Shown: piece after piece, positions 17,004 to 26,576 of the stretch | How the letters are laid out: each line of letters begins with the position of its first letter | How positions within the stretch are numbered: the first letter of the stretch is position 1 | NCBI RefSeq assembly: GCF_001279725.1 | Contig: NZ_LGDE01000024.1 | Span: forward strand, 98,802-162,801 | Source: Streptomyces sp. WM4235 | GTDB taxonomy: Bacteria; Actinomycetota; Actinomycetes; Streptomycetales; Streptomycetaceae | Reading direction: 5' to 3' | DNA length: 64,000 nt | Notes under the pieces: model-generated | Databases searched by the model: none | What the model was told of the DNA's origin: nothing | Seen by the model: the letters and a program-made list of their open reading frames with translations, nothing else | Made by a program: the position numbers and the translations under genes

Positions 17004-18392
17004 GTGGCGAACGACGCCAGCACCGTTTTCGACCTAGTGATCCTCGGCGGTGGCAGTGGCGGTTACGCCGCGGCGCTGCGCGCATCCCAGCTGGGTCTCG
17101 ACGTTGCGCTGATCGAGAAGAACAAGCTCGGCGGCACCTGCCTGCACAACGGCTGCATCCCCACGAAGGCACTGCTGCACGCCGGTGAGATCGCGGACCA
17201 GGCGCGCGAAGCCGCCCAGTTCGGTGTCAAGGCCTCCTTCGAGGGCATCGACATCGCGGGTGTGCACAAGTACAAGGACGACGTCATCTCGGGCCTGTAC
17301 AAGGGTCTCCAGGGTCTCGTCGCCTCGCGCAAGGTGACCTACATCGAGGGTGAGGGCCGCCTCTCCTCGCCGACCTCCGTCGACGTCGACGGCCGCACCA
17401 TCCAGGGCCGCCACGTCCTGCTGGCGACCGGCTCCGTGCCGAAGTCGCTGCCGGGCCTGGACATCGACGGAAACCGCATCATCTCCTCGGACCACGCGCT
17501 CGTCCTGGACCGCGTGCCCGAGTCCGCGATCATCCTGGGCGGCGGCGTCATCGGCGTCGAGTTCGCCTCGGCGTGGAAGTCCTTCGGCACCGACGTCACC
17601 GTCATCGAGGGTCTCAAGCACCTCGTGCCGGTCGAGGACGAGAACAGCTCCAAGCTTCTTGAGCGCGCGTTCCGCAAGCGCGGCATCAAGTTCAACCTCG
17701 GCACCTTCTTCGAGAAGGCCGAGTACACCGAGAACGGTGTCCGCGTCACCCTCGCCGACGGCAAGACCTTCGAGGCGGAGGTGCTGCTGGTCGCGATCGG
17801 CCGCGGCCCGGTCTCGCAGGGTCTGGGTTACGAGGAGCAGGGCGTCGCGATGGACCGCGGCTACGTCCTGGTCGACGAGTACATGCAGACCAACGTGCCG
17901 AGCATCTCGGCCGTCGGTGACCTCGTCCCGACCCTGCAGCTCGCACACGTCGGCTTCGCCGAGGGCATCCTCGTCGCCGAGCGTCTGGCCGGCCTCAAGG
18001 CCGTCCCGATCGACTACGACGGTGTGCCGCGCGTCACGTACTGCCACCCCGAGGTCGCCTCCGTCGGCATCACCGAGGCCAAGGCCAAGGAGATCTACGG
18101 GGCGGACAAGGTCGTGGCCCTGAAGTACAACCTGGCGGGCAACGGCAAGAGCAAGATCCTCAAGACCGCGGGCGAGATCAAGCTCGTCCAGGTCAAGGAC
18201 GGTGCCGTGGTCGGCGTCCACATGGTCGGTGACCGGATGGGCGAGCAGGTCGGCGAAGCCCAGTTGATCTACAACTGGGAAGCTCTGCCGGCCGAGGTCG
18301 CGCAGCTCATCCACGCGCACCCGACCCAGAACGAAGCGCTCGGCGAGGCCCACCTGGCCCTTGCCGGCAAGCCGCTTCACTCCCACGACTAA
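17004..18392 (+). CDS. lpd: dihydrolipoyl dehydrogenase (E3)
   Basis: 462 residues. This FAD enzyme reoxidises dihydrolipoamide of the 2-oxoacid dehydrogenase complexes using NAD. The N-terminal FAD motif is VILGGGSGGYAAALRA. The redox-active pair is C46 and C51 in GGTCLHNGCIP. The NAD site IILGGGVIGVEFASAW, a C-terminal TVNVPSISAVGD-like FAD contact and the dimer-interface catalytic IHAHPTQNEALGEA follow. GTG 17004 has GGAGGA at 16992-16997, six bases away. It is followed by the E2 gene on the same strand. Confidence 0.96.
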   Translation: MANDASTVFDLVILGGGSGGYAAALRASQLGLDVALIEKNKLGGTCLHNGCIPTKALLHAGEIADQAREAAQFGVKASFEGIDIAGVHKYKDDVISGLYKGLQGLVASRKVTYIEGEGRLSSPTSVDVDGRTIQGRHVLLATGSVPKSLPGLDIDGNRIISSDHALVLDRVPESAIILGGGVIGVEFASAWKSFGTDVTVIEGLKHLVPVEDENSSKLLERAFRKRGIKFNLGTFFEKAEYTENGVRVTLADGKTFEAEVLLVAIGRGPVSQGLGYEEQGVAMDRGYVLVDEYMQTNVPSISAVGDLVPTLQLAHVGFAEGILVAERLAGLKAVPIDYDGVPRVTYCHPEVASVGITEAKAKEIYGADKVVALKYNLAGNGKSKILKTAGEIKLVQVKDGAVVGVHMVGDRMGEQVGEAQLIYNWEALPAEVAQLIHAHPTQNEALGEAHLALAGKPLHSHD

Positions 18393-18424
18393 TCGTCACG
18401 GGCGCGACGACCACTTCCGTACTT

Positions 18425-18455
18425 CCCCAAGCTCTCGACTCCGCTCGAGCTGGGG
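18425..18455. repeat. palindromic intergenic repeat element
   Basis: CCCCA(A)GCTC ... GAGCTGGGG with a short loop, just after lpd and before the E2 ribosome site. The core closely resembles a palindrome I know to recur in intergenic regions of many Streptomyces genomes; only one copy is in this window. Confidence 0.6.
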
Positions 18456-18485
18456 GAGACCCCACCGTTAGGAGCAACTGAAACC

Positions 18486-20291
18486 ATGTCGGTTTCCGTA
18501 ACCCTTCCGGCGCTCGGTGAGAGCGTCACCGAGGGCACTGTCACCCGTTGGCTGAAGGCCGAGGGCGAGCGCGTCGAGGCCGACGAGCCGTTGCTCGAGG
18601 TATCGACCGACAAGGTCGACACCGAGATCCCGTCGCCCGTGTCCGGCATCCTGGCCTCCATCAAGGTCGCCGAGGACGAGACCGTCGAGGTCGGCGCCGA
18701 GCTGGCCGTCATCGACGACGGCTCGGGCGCCCCGGCCCCGGCCGAGGCCGAGACGGTCACCGCCGAGGCTCCGGCCGAGGCCCCCGCCGAGGCGGCTCCG
18801 GCTGCCGAGGCACCCGCCGCCGAGGCCCCGGCCGCCGAGGCACCCGCCGCCGCGCCTGCCGCGGCCGGCACGGACGTCACCCTCCCCGCCCTGGGCGAGA
18901 GCGTCACCGAGGGCACCGTCACCCGCTGGCTGAAGCAGGTCGGCGAGTCGGTCGAGGCCGACGAGCCGCTGCTGGAGGTCTCGACCGACAAGGTCGACAC
19001 CGAGATCCCCGCCCCGGTCGCCGGCACCCTGCTGGAGATCCTGGTCGGCGAGGACGAGACCGCCGAGGTCGGCGCTCGCCTGGCCGTCATCGGTGTCGCC
19101 GGCGCGGCTGCTCCGGCCGAGGCCGCCCCGGCTCCGGCCGAGGCCGCCGCTCCCGCTCCCGCCGCAGCCCCGGCTCCGGTGGAGGCTGCCGCTCCGGCCG
19201 CCGCCCCGGCTCCGGTCCAGGCCGCTCCCGCGGCTGCCGCTCCGGCTCCCGTGGCGGCTCCGGCCGCCGCTCCGGCGCAGGCCGCTCCGGCCGCTCAGGC
19301 TCCGGCCGCCGCGGCTCCCGTGGCCCCGGCCGCTCCCGCCGCCCCGGCCTCGGCCGGTGACGAGGGCGCGTACGTGACCCCGCTGGTGCGCAAGCTCGCC
19401 TCGGAGTCCGGCGTCGACCTGTCCTCGGTCTCGGGCTCCGGTGTCGGTGGCCGTATCCGCAAGCAGGACGTCCTGGCCGCCGCCGAGGCCGCCAAGGCCG
19501 CCGCCGCCGCTCCGGCGCCGGCAGCCGCCGCTGCCGCTCCGGCCGCCAAGGCTCCGGCCGCGGTGTCCGAGCTGCGTGGCCAGACCGTCAAGATGACCCG
19601 CATGCGCAAGGTCATCGGCGACAACATGATGAAGGCCCTGCACTCGCAGGCGCAGCTCAGCTCCGTGGTCGAGGTGGACATCACCAAGATCATGAAGCTG
19701 CGCGAGAAGGCCAAGGGCGCGTTCCTGGCCCGTGAGGGCGTCAAGCTCTCGCCGATGCCGTTCTTCGTCAAGGCCGCGGCCCAGGCGCTGAAGGCCCACG
19801 CGGTCGTCAACGCCCGGATCAACGAGGACGAGGGCACCATCACCTACTTCGACTCGGAGAACATCGGCATCGCCGTGGACTCCGAGAAGGGCCTGATGAC
19901 CCCGGTCATCAAGGGTGCCGGTGACCTCAACCTGGCGGGCATCTCCAAGGCGACCGCCGACCTGGCCGCCAAGGTCCGCGGCAACAAGATCACGCCGGAC
20001 GAGCTGTCGGGCGCGACCTTCACCATCAGCAACACCGGCTCGCGCGGCGCCCTGTTCGACACGGTCATCGTGCCGCCGAACCAGGTCGCCATCCTGGGCA
20101 TCGGTGCCACGGTCAAGCGCCCGGTGGTCATCGAGACCGCCGAGGGCACGAACATCGGCATCCGCGACATGACGTACCTGACCCTGTCCTACGACCACCG
20201 CCTGGTGGACGGCGCGGACGCGGCCCGGTACCTCTCGGCCGTCAAGGCCATCCTGGAAGCCGGCGAGTTCGAGGTCGAGCTCGGCCTGTAG
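18486..20291 (+). CDS. sucB: dihydrolipoamide acyltransferase (E2) with two lipoyl domains
   Basis: 601 residues. Two lipoyl domains carry lipoylation lysines K43 and K169, each in [10 protein letters not shown]. Ala/Pro-rich linkers separate them from a peripheral subunit-binding domain ([28 protein letters not shown]). A C-terminal catalytic domain ends with [15 protein letters not shown], catalytic H571. The protein is usually labelled SucB. In actinobacteria the E2 beside lpd and aceE generally serves pyruvate dehydrogenase (AceF), while the 2-oxoglutarate E1 carries its own transferase domain, so AceF is at least as likely. ATG 18486 follows AGGAG. Confidence 0.93.
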   Translation: MSVSVTLPALGESVTEGTVTRWLKAEGERVEADEPLLEVSTDKVDTEIPSPVSGILASIKVAEDETVEVGAELAVIDDGSGAPAPAEAETVTAEAPAEAPAEAAPAAEAPAAEAPAAEAPAAAPAAAGTDVTLPALGESVTEGTVTRWLKQVGESVEADEPLLEVSTDKVDTEIPAPVAGTLLEILVGEDETAEVGARLAVIGVAGAAAPAEAAPAPAEAAAPAPAAAPAPVEAAAPAAAPAPVQAAPAAAAPAPVAAPAAAPAQAAPAAQAPAAAAPVAPAAPAAPASAGDEGAYVTPLVRKLASESGVDLSSVSGSGVGGRIRKQDVLAAAEAAKAAAAAPAPAAAAAAPAAKAPAAVSELRGQTVKMTRMRKVIGDNMMKALHSQAQLSSVVEVDITKIMKLREKAKGAFLAREGVKLSPMPFFVKAAAQALKAHAVVNARINEDEGTITYFDSENIGIAVDSEKGLMTPVIKGAGDLNLAGISKATADLAAKVRGNKITPDELSGATFTISNTGSRGALFDTVIVPPNQVAILGIGATVKRPVVIETAEGTNIGIRDMTYLTLSYDHRLVDGADAARYLSAVKAILEAGEFEVELGL

Positions 20292-20321
20292 GGCTCACGC
20301 CCCCGCGGCATCCGCTCGATA

Positions 20322-20360
20322 CGGCGCCCCCGTCCGGAACCACTCCGGGCGGGGGCGCCG
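20322..20360 (+). terminator. hairpin terminator after the E2 gene
   Basis: CGGCGCCCCCGTCCGG (20322-20337) pairs with CCGGGCGGGGGCGCCG (20345-20360) with one wobble and a 7-base loop. Confidence 0.85.
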
Positions 20361-20525
20361 TCGTCGTGTCCGGGCGGCGTCCCCGCCGGGTGGGGCGGGC
20401 CGGCCGGAACGGTCTTGTAACCAGCCTCACCCGGGGTCCCCGCCCCGGAACACCTCGCTCAGGGCTACTCCGCCGTATTGTCTACGCATCAGAGCCCTGC
20501 GTGCCCCTCAGGAGATGAAGCGCCG

Positions 20526-21152
20526 ATGATCACCCCACCCGTCGTGCACTCGCTGCGCGAGCAGATCCGCGAGCACATCGTGGAGGGGATCGTCAGCGGC
20601 CGTTGGAAGCCCGGCGAGCGGATCGTCGAGCGCCGGATCGCCGTCGAGCTGGAGGTCAGCCAGACGCCCGTACGGGAGGCGTTGCGCGAGCTGGAGACGC
20701 TGCGGCTGATCGAGTCCGCGCCGAACAAGGGCGTCCGCGTACGGAACCTCTCCGCGGCCGACCTGGAGGAGATCTACCCGGTCCGGGCCGGTCTGGAGCA
20801 GATCGCCGCCGAGCTGGCCGCGCCCCGGCTGGCGGCCGACTGCACGGCGCTGGAGCCGCACGTGGCGGCCCTGTGGGAGGCGGACCGCACCGAGGACGGC
20901 ACGGCGCAGGTGCGGCACACGGTGGGCTTCCACCGCGAGATGGTGCGGGCGGCCGGGAACAGCGTGCTGCTGCACACCTGGGAGAGCCTGGGCATCGAGG
21001 TGTTCACGGCCCTGTCCATCCGCTGGCTCGGTACCGTCCAGAAGTCGTACGCGGAGGAACACGAGGCGCTCGTGGCGGCGTTCCGCGGTCAGGATCCGGA
21101 CATCGGGCTGCTCGTGAAGCGGCATGTCCTGGGCTGCGCGCCGCGCGCCTGA
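20526..21152 (+). CDS. GntR/FadR-subfamily transcriptional regulator
   Basis: 208 residues. An N-terminal winged helix ([17 protein letters not shown], then [19 protein letters not shown], then [10 protein letters not shown]) is followed by an all-helical FCD ligand-binding domain with the expected Asp/His metal positions ([27 protein letters not shown]). Regulators of this class often respond to small organic acids. It sits between the E2 gene and aceE, so control of pyruvate or 2-oxoacid dehydrogenase is the natural inference. ATG 20526 begins just before the HTH; a TTG at 20478 in frame lies inside the promoter-like TATTGT. Confidence 0.9.
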   Translation: MITPPVVHSLREQIREHIVEGIVSGRWKPGERIVERRIAVELEVSQTPVREALRELETLRLIESAPNKGVRVRNLSAADLEEIYPVRAGLEQIAAELAAPRLAADCTALEPHVAALWEADRTEDGTAQVRHTVGFHREMVRAAGNSVLLHTWESLGIEVFTALSIRWLGTVQKSYAEEHEALVAAFRGQDPDIGLLVKRHVLGCAPRA

Positions 21153-21270
21153 CGAACGCCCCCGCGCCTTCGGCAAGACTGCTGAAACCGCTTCCGACCT
21201 GGGGTTTCGAGCGGCTCTCCAGGGAGCCGCCGGCGCGTCGACCTGTACTGGTTCCACGACGCGAGACCAC

Positions 21271-21307
21271 CGGCACCGGGTGCCTTGAGCCATGGCACCC
21301 GGTGCCG
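21271..21307 (+). terminator. hairpin terminator after the GntR gene
   Basis: CGGCACCGGGTGCC (21271-21284) and GGCACCCGGTGCCG (21294-21307) form a perfect 14-bp stem with a 9-base loop. It insulates aceE from upstream transcription. Confidence 0.85.
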
Positions 21308-21321
21308 ACTTTCGCCCCTTG

Positions 21322-21335
21322 GACATTTAATTGTC
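21322..21335. promoter_or_regulatory. near-palindromic site upstream of aceE
   Basis: GACATTTAATTGTC, matching its own reverse complement at 12 of 14 positions, in an unusually AT-rich stretch. The half ATTGTC also occurs in the promoter region of the GntR gene (20477-20482). Confidence 0.5.
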
Positions 21336-21343
21336 ACTTTTAT

Positions 21344-21373
21344 TTGATCGATCATCGATCAGCGCTTTACAGT
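21344..21373 (+). promoter_or_regulatory. candidate aceE promoter with overlapping operator
   Basis: TTGATC (21344-21349), 18 bases, TACAGT (21368-21373). A perfect inverted repeat TGATCGA-TCA-TCGATCA (21345-21361) covers the -35 box and spacer, which is a repressor position. Confidence 0.55.
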
Positions 21374-21466
21374 CAACGCGGACCCCACCCGGGTCCATCG
21401 ACCCTGTCCTGCCCGTCAGGGATTTTCTTCACCACCTCTCCTTTGTCCGGAAGGCGGCGCACACCG

Positions 21467-24151
21467 ATGTCCGACCCCGTAGGAAAGCTTCCGAGCGAGC
21501 TCGACCAGCTCCCGGACCGCGACACCGAGGAGACCGCCGAATGGGCGGCCTCCCTCGACGCCGTCGCCAAGGCCGCCGGTACGCGCCGCGCCGAGTACCT
21601 GCTCCGTCGTACCCTCCAGCACGCCGAGGCCGCCGGTCTCGCGCTGCCGAAGCTCCTTGAGACGGACTACGTCAACACCATCCCCACCGCCGCGGAGCCG
21701 GAGTTCCCCGGCGACGAGGCGATGGAAGCCAGGATCACCGCGTGGAACCGCTGGAACGCGGCCGCCATGGTGACCCGCGGCTCCAAGTACGGCGTCGGCG
21801 GCCACATCGCCACCTTCGCCTCGGCGGCCTGGCTCTACGAGACCGGCTTCCAGCACTTCTTCCGCGGGAAGGAGGCCGACGGATCGGGCGACCAGCTCTA
21901 CATCCAGGGCCACGCCTCCCCCGGCATCTACGCGCGCGCCTTCCTCGACGGCCGCGTCTCCGAGCAGCAGCTCGACAACTTCCGCCAGGAGTCCGGCGGC
22001 AACGGCCTGCCGTCCTACCCGCACCCGCGGCGCCTGCCGTGGCTGTGGGAGTTCCCGACGGTGTCCATGGGCCTCGGCCCGCTGTCCGCGATCTACCAGG
22101 CGCGGTTCAACCGCTACCTGCACAACCGCAGCATCAAGGACACCGCGAACTCGCACGTCTGGGCCTTCCTGGGCGACGGCGAGATGGACGAGCCCGAGTC
22201 GACCGCCGCCCTGGCCCTCGCCTCCCGCGAGCAGCTCGACAACCTGACCTTCGTCATCAACTGCAACCTGCAGCGTCTCGACGGTCCGGTCCGCGCAAAC
22301 TTCCGCGTGGTCCAGGAGCTGGAGGCCCAGTTCCGCGGCGCCGGCTGGAACGTCATCAAGTCCCTGTGGGGCTCCGCCTGGGACGAGCTGTTCCAGCTCG
22401 ACACCACCGGCGCCCTCGTGCGCCGCCTGCGCGAGGTGCCGGACGCGCAGTTCCAGACGTACGCGACCCGCGACGCGGCCTACATCCGCGAGCACTTCTT
22501 CGGCGCCAACGCCGAACTCGTGCAGCTCGCGGCCGTGCTGTCCGACGCGAAGATCGCCGAGTGCTTCCACACCTCCCGCGGCGGCCACGAGCCCCGCAAG
22601 GTGTACGCCGCGTACAAGGCCGCCCTGGAGCACAAGGGCGCGCCGACGGTCATCCTCGCGCAGACCGTCAAGGGCTACACGCTGGGCGCCGGGTTCGAGT
22701 CGAAGAACGCGAACCACCAGATGAAGAAGCTCACGATCGACGAGTTCAAGAGCATGCGCGACAAGCTCGACCTCCCGATCCCGGACAGCGCCTTCGTCGA
22801 CGGCCAGGTCCCCTACGGCCACCCGGGCGCGGACAGCCCCGAGGTGCGGTACCTCAACGAGCGCCGCGCGGCCCTCGGCGGCCCGGCCCCGGCCCGCAAG
22901 GTCAAGCCCGTGGCCCTGCCGGCCCCGGCCGACCGCTCCTTCGCCCCGCTCCTCAAGGGCTCCGGCAAGCAGGAGATGGCCACCACCATGGCCTTCGTCC
23001 GGCTCGTCAAGGACCTGATGCGGGACAAGGAGACCGGCAAGCGCTGGGTGCCGATCGTCCCCGACGAGGCCCGTACCTTCGGCATGGAGTCCCTCTTCCC
23101 GTCGGCCGGCATCTACTCACCGCTGGGCCAGACGTACGAGCCGGTCGACCGCGACCAGCTCATGTACTACAAGGAAGCCAAGGACGGCCAGATCCTCAAC
23201 GAGGGGATCACCGAGGCCGGCGCCATGGCCGACTTCATCGCCGCCTGCACGTCGTACGCGACGCACGGCGAGCCGATGATCCCGTTCTACATCTTCTACT
23301 CGATGTTCGGCTGGCAGCGCACCGCCGACCAGATGTGGCAGCTCGCCGACCAGCTCGGCAAGGGCTTCATCGTCGGCGCCACCGCCGGTCGCACCACGCT
23401 GACCGGTGAGGGCCTCCAGCACGCCGACGGCCACTCGCACCTGATCGCGTCCACGAACCCGGCGTCGCTCAACTACGACCCGGCCTTCGCGTACGAGATC
23501 GCGGTGATCGTCAAGGACGGTCTGCGCCGCATGTACGGCGAGAAGCCGGAAGACGTCTTCTACTACCTGACGGTCTACAACGAGCCGAAGGTCCAGCCCG
23601 CCATCCCGGAGGGCGTCGAGGAAGGCATCCTCAAGGGCCTGTACCGCTTCAACACCGCGGCCGACCTCGCCGAGGCGGCCCCCGCCGCCGACGCCCCGAA
23701 GGTCCAGCTCATGGCCTCCGGCACGGCGATCCACTGGGCCCTGGACGCCCAGAAGCTCCTCGCCGCCGACTGGAACGTGGCCGCCGACGTCTGGTCCGCC
23801 ACCTCCTGGGGCGAGCTGCGCCGCGACGCGCTGGAGTGCGACGAGGCGCTGCTGCGCGGCGAGGTGCGCACCCCGTACGTCACCCGCGCGCTGGAGGGCG
23901 TCACGAGCCCGGTGCTGGCCGTGTCCGACTGGATGCGTCAGGTCCCGGACCAGATCAGCCAGTGGGTGGAGCAGGACTACACCTCGCTGGGCACGGACGG
24001 CTTCGGCCTCTCCGACACCCGCGAGGGCGCCCGCCGGCACTTCGGTGTCGACGCCCAGTCCATCGTGGTGGCCGCGCTGGCCCAGCTCGCCCGCCGCGGC
24101 GAGGTGCCGGCGTCCGCCATCAAGGAGGCCCGCGAGCGCTACGGCCTGTAG
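21467..24151 (+). CDS. aceE: pyruvate dehydrogenase E1, homodimeric type
   Basis: 894 residues, the length of single-chain homodimeric E1p. It decarboxylates pyruvate with thiamine diphosphate and acetylates the E2 lipoyl group. The TPP-binding motif starts [10 protein letters not shown] at residue 236. Other blocks include [44 protein letters not shown] and [17 protein letters not shown] 21467 begins [17 protein letters not shown], the usual N-terminus in streptomycetes. The gene has its own AT-rich regulatory region and a strong downstream terminator, so it is probably transcribed alone, although lpd and E2 lie just upstream. Confidence 0.96.
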   Translation: MSDPVGKLPSELDQLPDRDTEETAEWAASLDAVAKAAGTRRAEYLLRRTLQHAEAAGLALPKLLETDYVNTIPTAAEPEFPGDEAMEARITAWNRWNAAAMVTRGSKYGVGGHIATFASAAWLYETGFQHFFRGKEADGSGDQLYIQGHASPGIYARAFLDGRVSEQQLDNFRQESGGNGLPSYPHPRRLPWLWEFPTVSMGLGPLSAIYQARFNRYLHNRSIKDTANSHVWAFLGDGEMDEPESTAALALASREQLDNLTFVINCNLQRLDGPVRANFRVVQELEAQFRGAGWNVIKSLWGSAWDELFQLDTTGALVRRLREVPDAQFQTYATRDAAYIREHFFGANAELVQLAAVLSDAKIAECFHTSRGGHEPRKVYAAYKAALEHKGAPTVILAQTVKGYTLGAGFESKNANHQMKKLTIDEFKSMRDKLDLPIPDSAFVDGQVPYGHPGADSPEVRYLNERRAALGGPAPARKVKPVALPAPADRSFAPLLKGSGKQEMATTMAFVRLVKDLMRDKETGKRWVPIVPDEARTFGMESLFPSAGIYSPLGQTYEPVDRDQLMYYKEAKDGQILNEGITEAGAMADFIAACTSYATHGEPMIPFYIFYSMFGWQRTADQMWQLADQLGKGFIVGATAGRTTLTGEGLQHADGHSHLIASTNPASLNYDPAFAYEIAVIVKDGLRRMYGEKPEDVFYYLTVYNEPKVQPAIPEGVEEGILKGLYRFNTAADLAEAAPAADAPKVQLMASGTAIHWALDAQKLLAADWNVAADVWSATSWGELRRDALECDEALLRGEVRTPYVTRALEGVTSPVLAVSDWMRQVPDQISQWVEQDYTSLGTDGFGLSDTREGARRHFGVDAQSIVVAALAQLARRGEVPASAIKEARERYGL

Positions 24152-24192
24152 GACCCGGGCGCCCCGTCGCGCCGAGTCCGACGCGCCACCCT

Positions 24193-24250
24193 ACGGCCGA
24201 AGGCCGGTGTCCGCCCCGCCAATGGGGGGCGGACACCGGCCTTTGGCCGT
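24193..24250 (+). terminator. long composite hairpin terminator after aceE
   Basis: An 18-bp stem AAGGCCGGTGTCCGCCCC/GGGGCGGACACCGGCCTT is extended outward by ACGGCC/GGCCGT after one mismatch. Confidence 0.9.
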
Positions 24251-24296
24251 ATGAGCGGTGGCGGCACGGGGGTGGACCCGTGATGCTGGAGCGGTG

Positions 24297-24815
24297 ATGG
24301 ACGAGACGGAGTTCTGGGAGATCGTCGACCGTACCCGCGAGGCCGCCGAGGGCGACCCCGAGGAGCACGCCGAGCTGCTCGTGGAGCGGCTGGCGCAGCT
24401 CGACCCGGACTCCGTGCTGGACTTCGCCCGGCACTTCGAGTCGCGGTACAACCGCGCGTACACCTGGGACCTCTGGGGCGCGGCCTGGGTGCTGCTCGAC
24501 GGGGCGAGCGACGACGCGTTCGACTACTTCCGGTGCTGGCTGATCGGCCAGGGGCGGGAGGTCTTCGAGGGCGGGGTGCACGATCCCGACCACCTGGCGG
24601 AGCTGCTGGGCGACTTCGACGAGGAGATCGACGGCGACGGCGAGGAGCTGGGGTACGCGGCGGACGAGGCGTACGAGCAGCTGACCGGTTCGGTGGCGCC
24701 GGACCTCGGGGTCCCGCTCCAGGCGGCCGAGCCGGAGGGCGCTCCCCTCGACTTCGAGAACGAAGCCGTGCTCGCGGAACGCTTCCCCCGGCTCTGGGAC
24801 CGGTTCAGGGGCTGA
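24297..24815 (+). CDS. DUF4240 domain protein
   Basis: 172 residues, strongly acidic (DFDEEIDGDGEELGYAADEAYEQ), beginning MDETEFWEIVDRTREAAEGD as is typical of DUF4240. This family of unknown function is found as short stand-alone proteins in actinobacteria. There is no signal peptide or membrane helix. ATG 24297 is preceded by GGAG five bases upstream. It is a lone plus-strand gene after the aceE terminator and is convergent with an SDR gene. A weak inverted repeat CTGACCC/GGGTCAG at 24812-24851 could end both messages. Confidence 0.82.
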   Translation: MDETEFWEIVDRTREAAEGDPEEHAELLVERLAQLDPDSVLDFARHFESRYNRAYTWDLWGAAWVLLDGASDDAFDYFRCWLIGQGREVFEGGVHDPDHLAELLGDFDEEIDGDGEELGYAADEAYEQLTGSVAPDLGVPLQAAEPEGAPLDFENEAVLAERFPRLWDRFRG

Positions 24816-24867
24816 CCCCGGTCGGTGGCGCGTGCGGGCGGCGCGGGTCAGTCGTGGCCGGCGCGCC

Positions 24868-25638
24868 TCAGTAGTGCGTGCCGCCGTCGATGCGGATCTC
24901 CGTGCCGGTGATGAACGCGCCGTCCTCGGACCCGAGCATCGCGACGACGCCGGCCACCGTCTCCGGGCCCGCGAAGCCCTGGCCGAGGGCCGGGGCGAGC
25001 TTGGTGAACAGGCTCCAGTCGGTGTCCTCGGGCAGGCCCGGGCCGTTGCCGGTGGTCATGCCGGACTCGATGGAGCCGGGGGCCACGGCGACGAACCGCA
25101 GGCCCTGCTTGCTGTACTCGGCGGCCAGGGCGTGGGTCATGGACTGGATGCCGCCCTTGCTGGCCGCGTAGGCGGACATGTAGGGGTGCGCGAAGGACGC
25201 CGAGGTGGAGCTGAAGTTCACGACGACCGGTTGGTCGCCCGCCAGCAGCGCCGGGATCGACTCGCGGATCACCAGGAAGGTGCCGGTGAGGTTGACCGCG
25301 ATGACCTTGTTCCAGAAGTCGAGCGTGGTCTGGTGGGTGTGCGAGGAGCGCAGGATGCCGGCGGCGTTCACCAGCACGTCGAGCCCGCCGAGGCTCGCGA
25401 CGGCGCCGGCGATCCCGGCCCGTACGGCCGCCTCGTCGGCTATGTCGAGGACGGCGGTGGTGAGGCGGTCCCCGCGACCGTCGGCGCCGGCCCGGTCCGC
25501 CGTGTTCTTGAGCCCGGCTTCGTCGACGTCCACGGTGTGTACGCGGCCGCCCTCGGCGAGGATGCGGTGGACGGTGGCCCGGCCGATGCCGGAGCCGCCG
25601 CCGGTGATGAGGACGCGACGTCCTTCGTAACGGTTCAT
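24868..25638 (-). CDS. short-chain dehydrogenase/reductase (SDR)
   Basis: 256 residues of the classical SDR type. The NAD(P) site is VLITGGGSGIGRATV near the N-terminus, VNAAG is the NNAG-like motif, the Ser of VNFSSTSASF and the YMSAYAASKGG motif supply Ser-Tyr-Lys, and GTEIRIDGGTHY is the typical C-terminus. Substrate is not evident. ATG 25638 lacks a ribosome site but follows TACGCT (25646-25651 on this strand) by seven bases, so a leaderless transcript is likely. It is divergent from a TetR gene 86 bases away with an inverted repeat between them. Confidence 0.9.
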   Translation of the reverse strand: MNRYEGRRVLITGGGSGIGRATVHRILAEGGRVHTVDVDEAGLKNTADRAGADGRGDRLTTAVLDIADEAAVRAGIAGAVASLGGLDVLVNAAGILRSSHTHQTTLDFWNKVIAVNLTGTFLVIRESIPALLAGDQPVVVNFSSTSASFAHPYMSAYAASKGGIQSMTHALAAEYSKQGLRFVAVAPGSIESGMTTGNGPGLPEDTDWSLFTKLAPALGQGFAGPETVAGVVAMLGSEDGAFITGTEIRIDGGTHY

Positions 25639-25659
25639 GGGGGCGAGCGTACGACCAAG

Positions 25660-25682
25660 TGACACGTTTTGCCAGAGTGTCA
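25660..25682. promoter_or_regulatory. inverted repeat between SDR and TetR, candidate TetR operator
   Basis: TGACAC (25660-25665), 11 bases, GTGTCA (25677-25682). It lies just upstream of the SDR -10 box and within the divergent promoter region, where the adjacent TetR protein could repress both genes. Confidence 0.5.
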
Positions 25683-25724
25683 ATGCATGCATCGGCCGAG
25701 CCTGTCGGACGGTAGGCTTCATAC

Positions 25725-26387
25725 GTGAGATCCCCTCGTCCGTACTCTCCCCAGGCCGGCCCCGGAGCCCAGTCGCTAACCGAGCGCCGCAAGGCCGCCA
25801 CCCAGCTCGACATCGCCCGCGCCGCCTGCGAACTCTTCGCCGAGCACGGCCCCGACGGCACCACCGCCGAGGACATCGCCCACCGCGCCGGCGTGGCCCT
25901 GCGCACGTTCTACCGCTACTTCCGCAACAAGCAGGAGGCCGTTGCCCCCCTGCTCGCCGGCGGCGGTGACGCCTGGCGCGCGTTGCTCGCCGAGGAGGAT
26001 CCCGGCACCCCCCTGGCCGAGGCGCTGGAGCGCGCCGTCACCCGCTCCCTCGGCGACTCCCGGGCCGTCGAGGAAGGCCTGAAGGTGACGCGCGGGCTGC
26101 TGCGGGCGGCCACCGGCGACGAGGCCCTGCGGGCCGTCTGGTACCGCGTGAACCAGGACTCCGAGGAACGCCTGGTCCCGGTGATCGCCCGGCTCGCCGG
26201 ACCGGACGCCGACGCCCTCGGCGTCCGTCTCCTGGCGGCGGCCGCCACGGACGCGATCCGCATCGCCCTGGAACTCTGGTCGGCCACCGACGCCCCGGTC
26301 GCGGGCCCCGGCTCCCCGGCCGAACTCGCGGTCCGCTGCCTGCGCGAGCTGACGGGCGCGATGGCCCTGTTGCACCGCCCGGCCTGA
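25725..26387 (+). CDS. TetR family transcriptional regulator
   Basis: 220 residues. The N-terminal helix-turn-helix is KAATQLDIARAACELFAEHG, TTAEDIAHRAGVALRTFYRYFRNKQEAV. The rest is an all-helical ligand domain of the type with alternating acidic and Leu-rich helices. GTG 25725 follows TAGGCT (25713-25718) by six bases with no ribosome site, so the message is probably leaderless. The divergent SDR gene is its likely target. Confidence 0.9.
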   Translation: MRSPRPYSPQAGPGAQSLTERRKAATQLDIARAACELFAEHGPDGTTAEDIAHRAGVALRTFYRYFRNKQEAVAPLLAGGGDAWRALLAEEDPGTPLAEALERAVTRSLGDSRAVEEGLKVTRGLLRAATGDEALRAVWYRVNQDSEERLVPVIARLAGPDADALGVRLLAAAATDAIRIALELWSATDAPVAGPGSPAELAVRCLRELTGAMALLHRPA

Positions 26388-26417
26388 GGGCCCGCTTCCC
26401 GGAAGCGGCGAAGCGGT

Positions 26418-26487
26418 CCGGGGCGGCGAAGCGCCCCGGAAACGACGAAGTGCCGCCCTCCGCTCCGTGAGGAGTGGAGGGCGGCAC
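26418..26487. terminator. two hairpins between TetR and glnA
   Basis: CCGGGGCG/CGCCCCGG (26418-26425 with 26432-26439) and GTGCCGCCCTCC/GGAGGGCGGCAC (26450-26461 with 26476-26487, extended inward by GCTCC/GGAGT). They serve the convergent TetR and glnA transcripts. The sequence between them and glnA holds nothing visible. Confidence 0.8.
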
Positions 26488-26576
26488 GGCCACGGGCGCG
26501 GGCGCCTGTGGCAAGGTCGCGGAGCGGCCGTCCGGCGGCCCGTCGTGCGGGTTCCGCCGGTGGACGCTCGGGGCGA

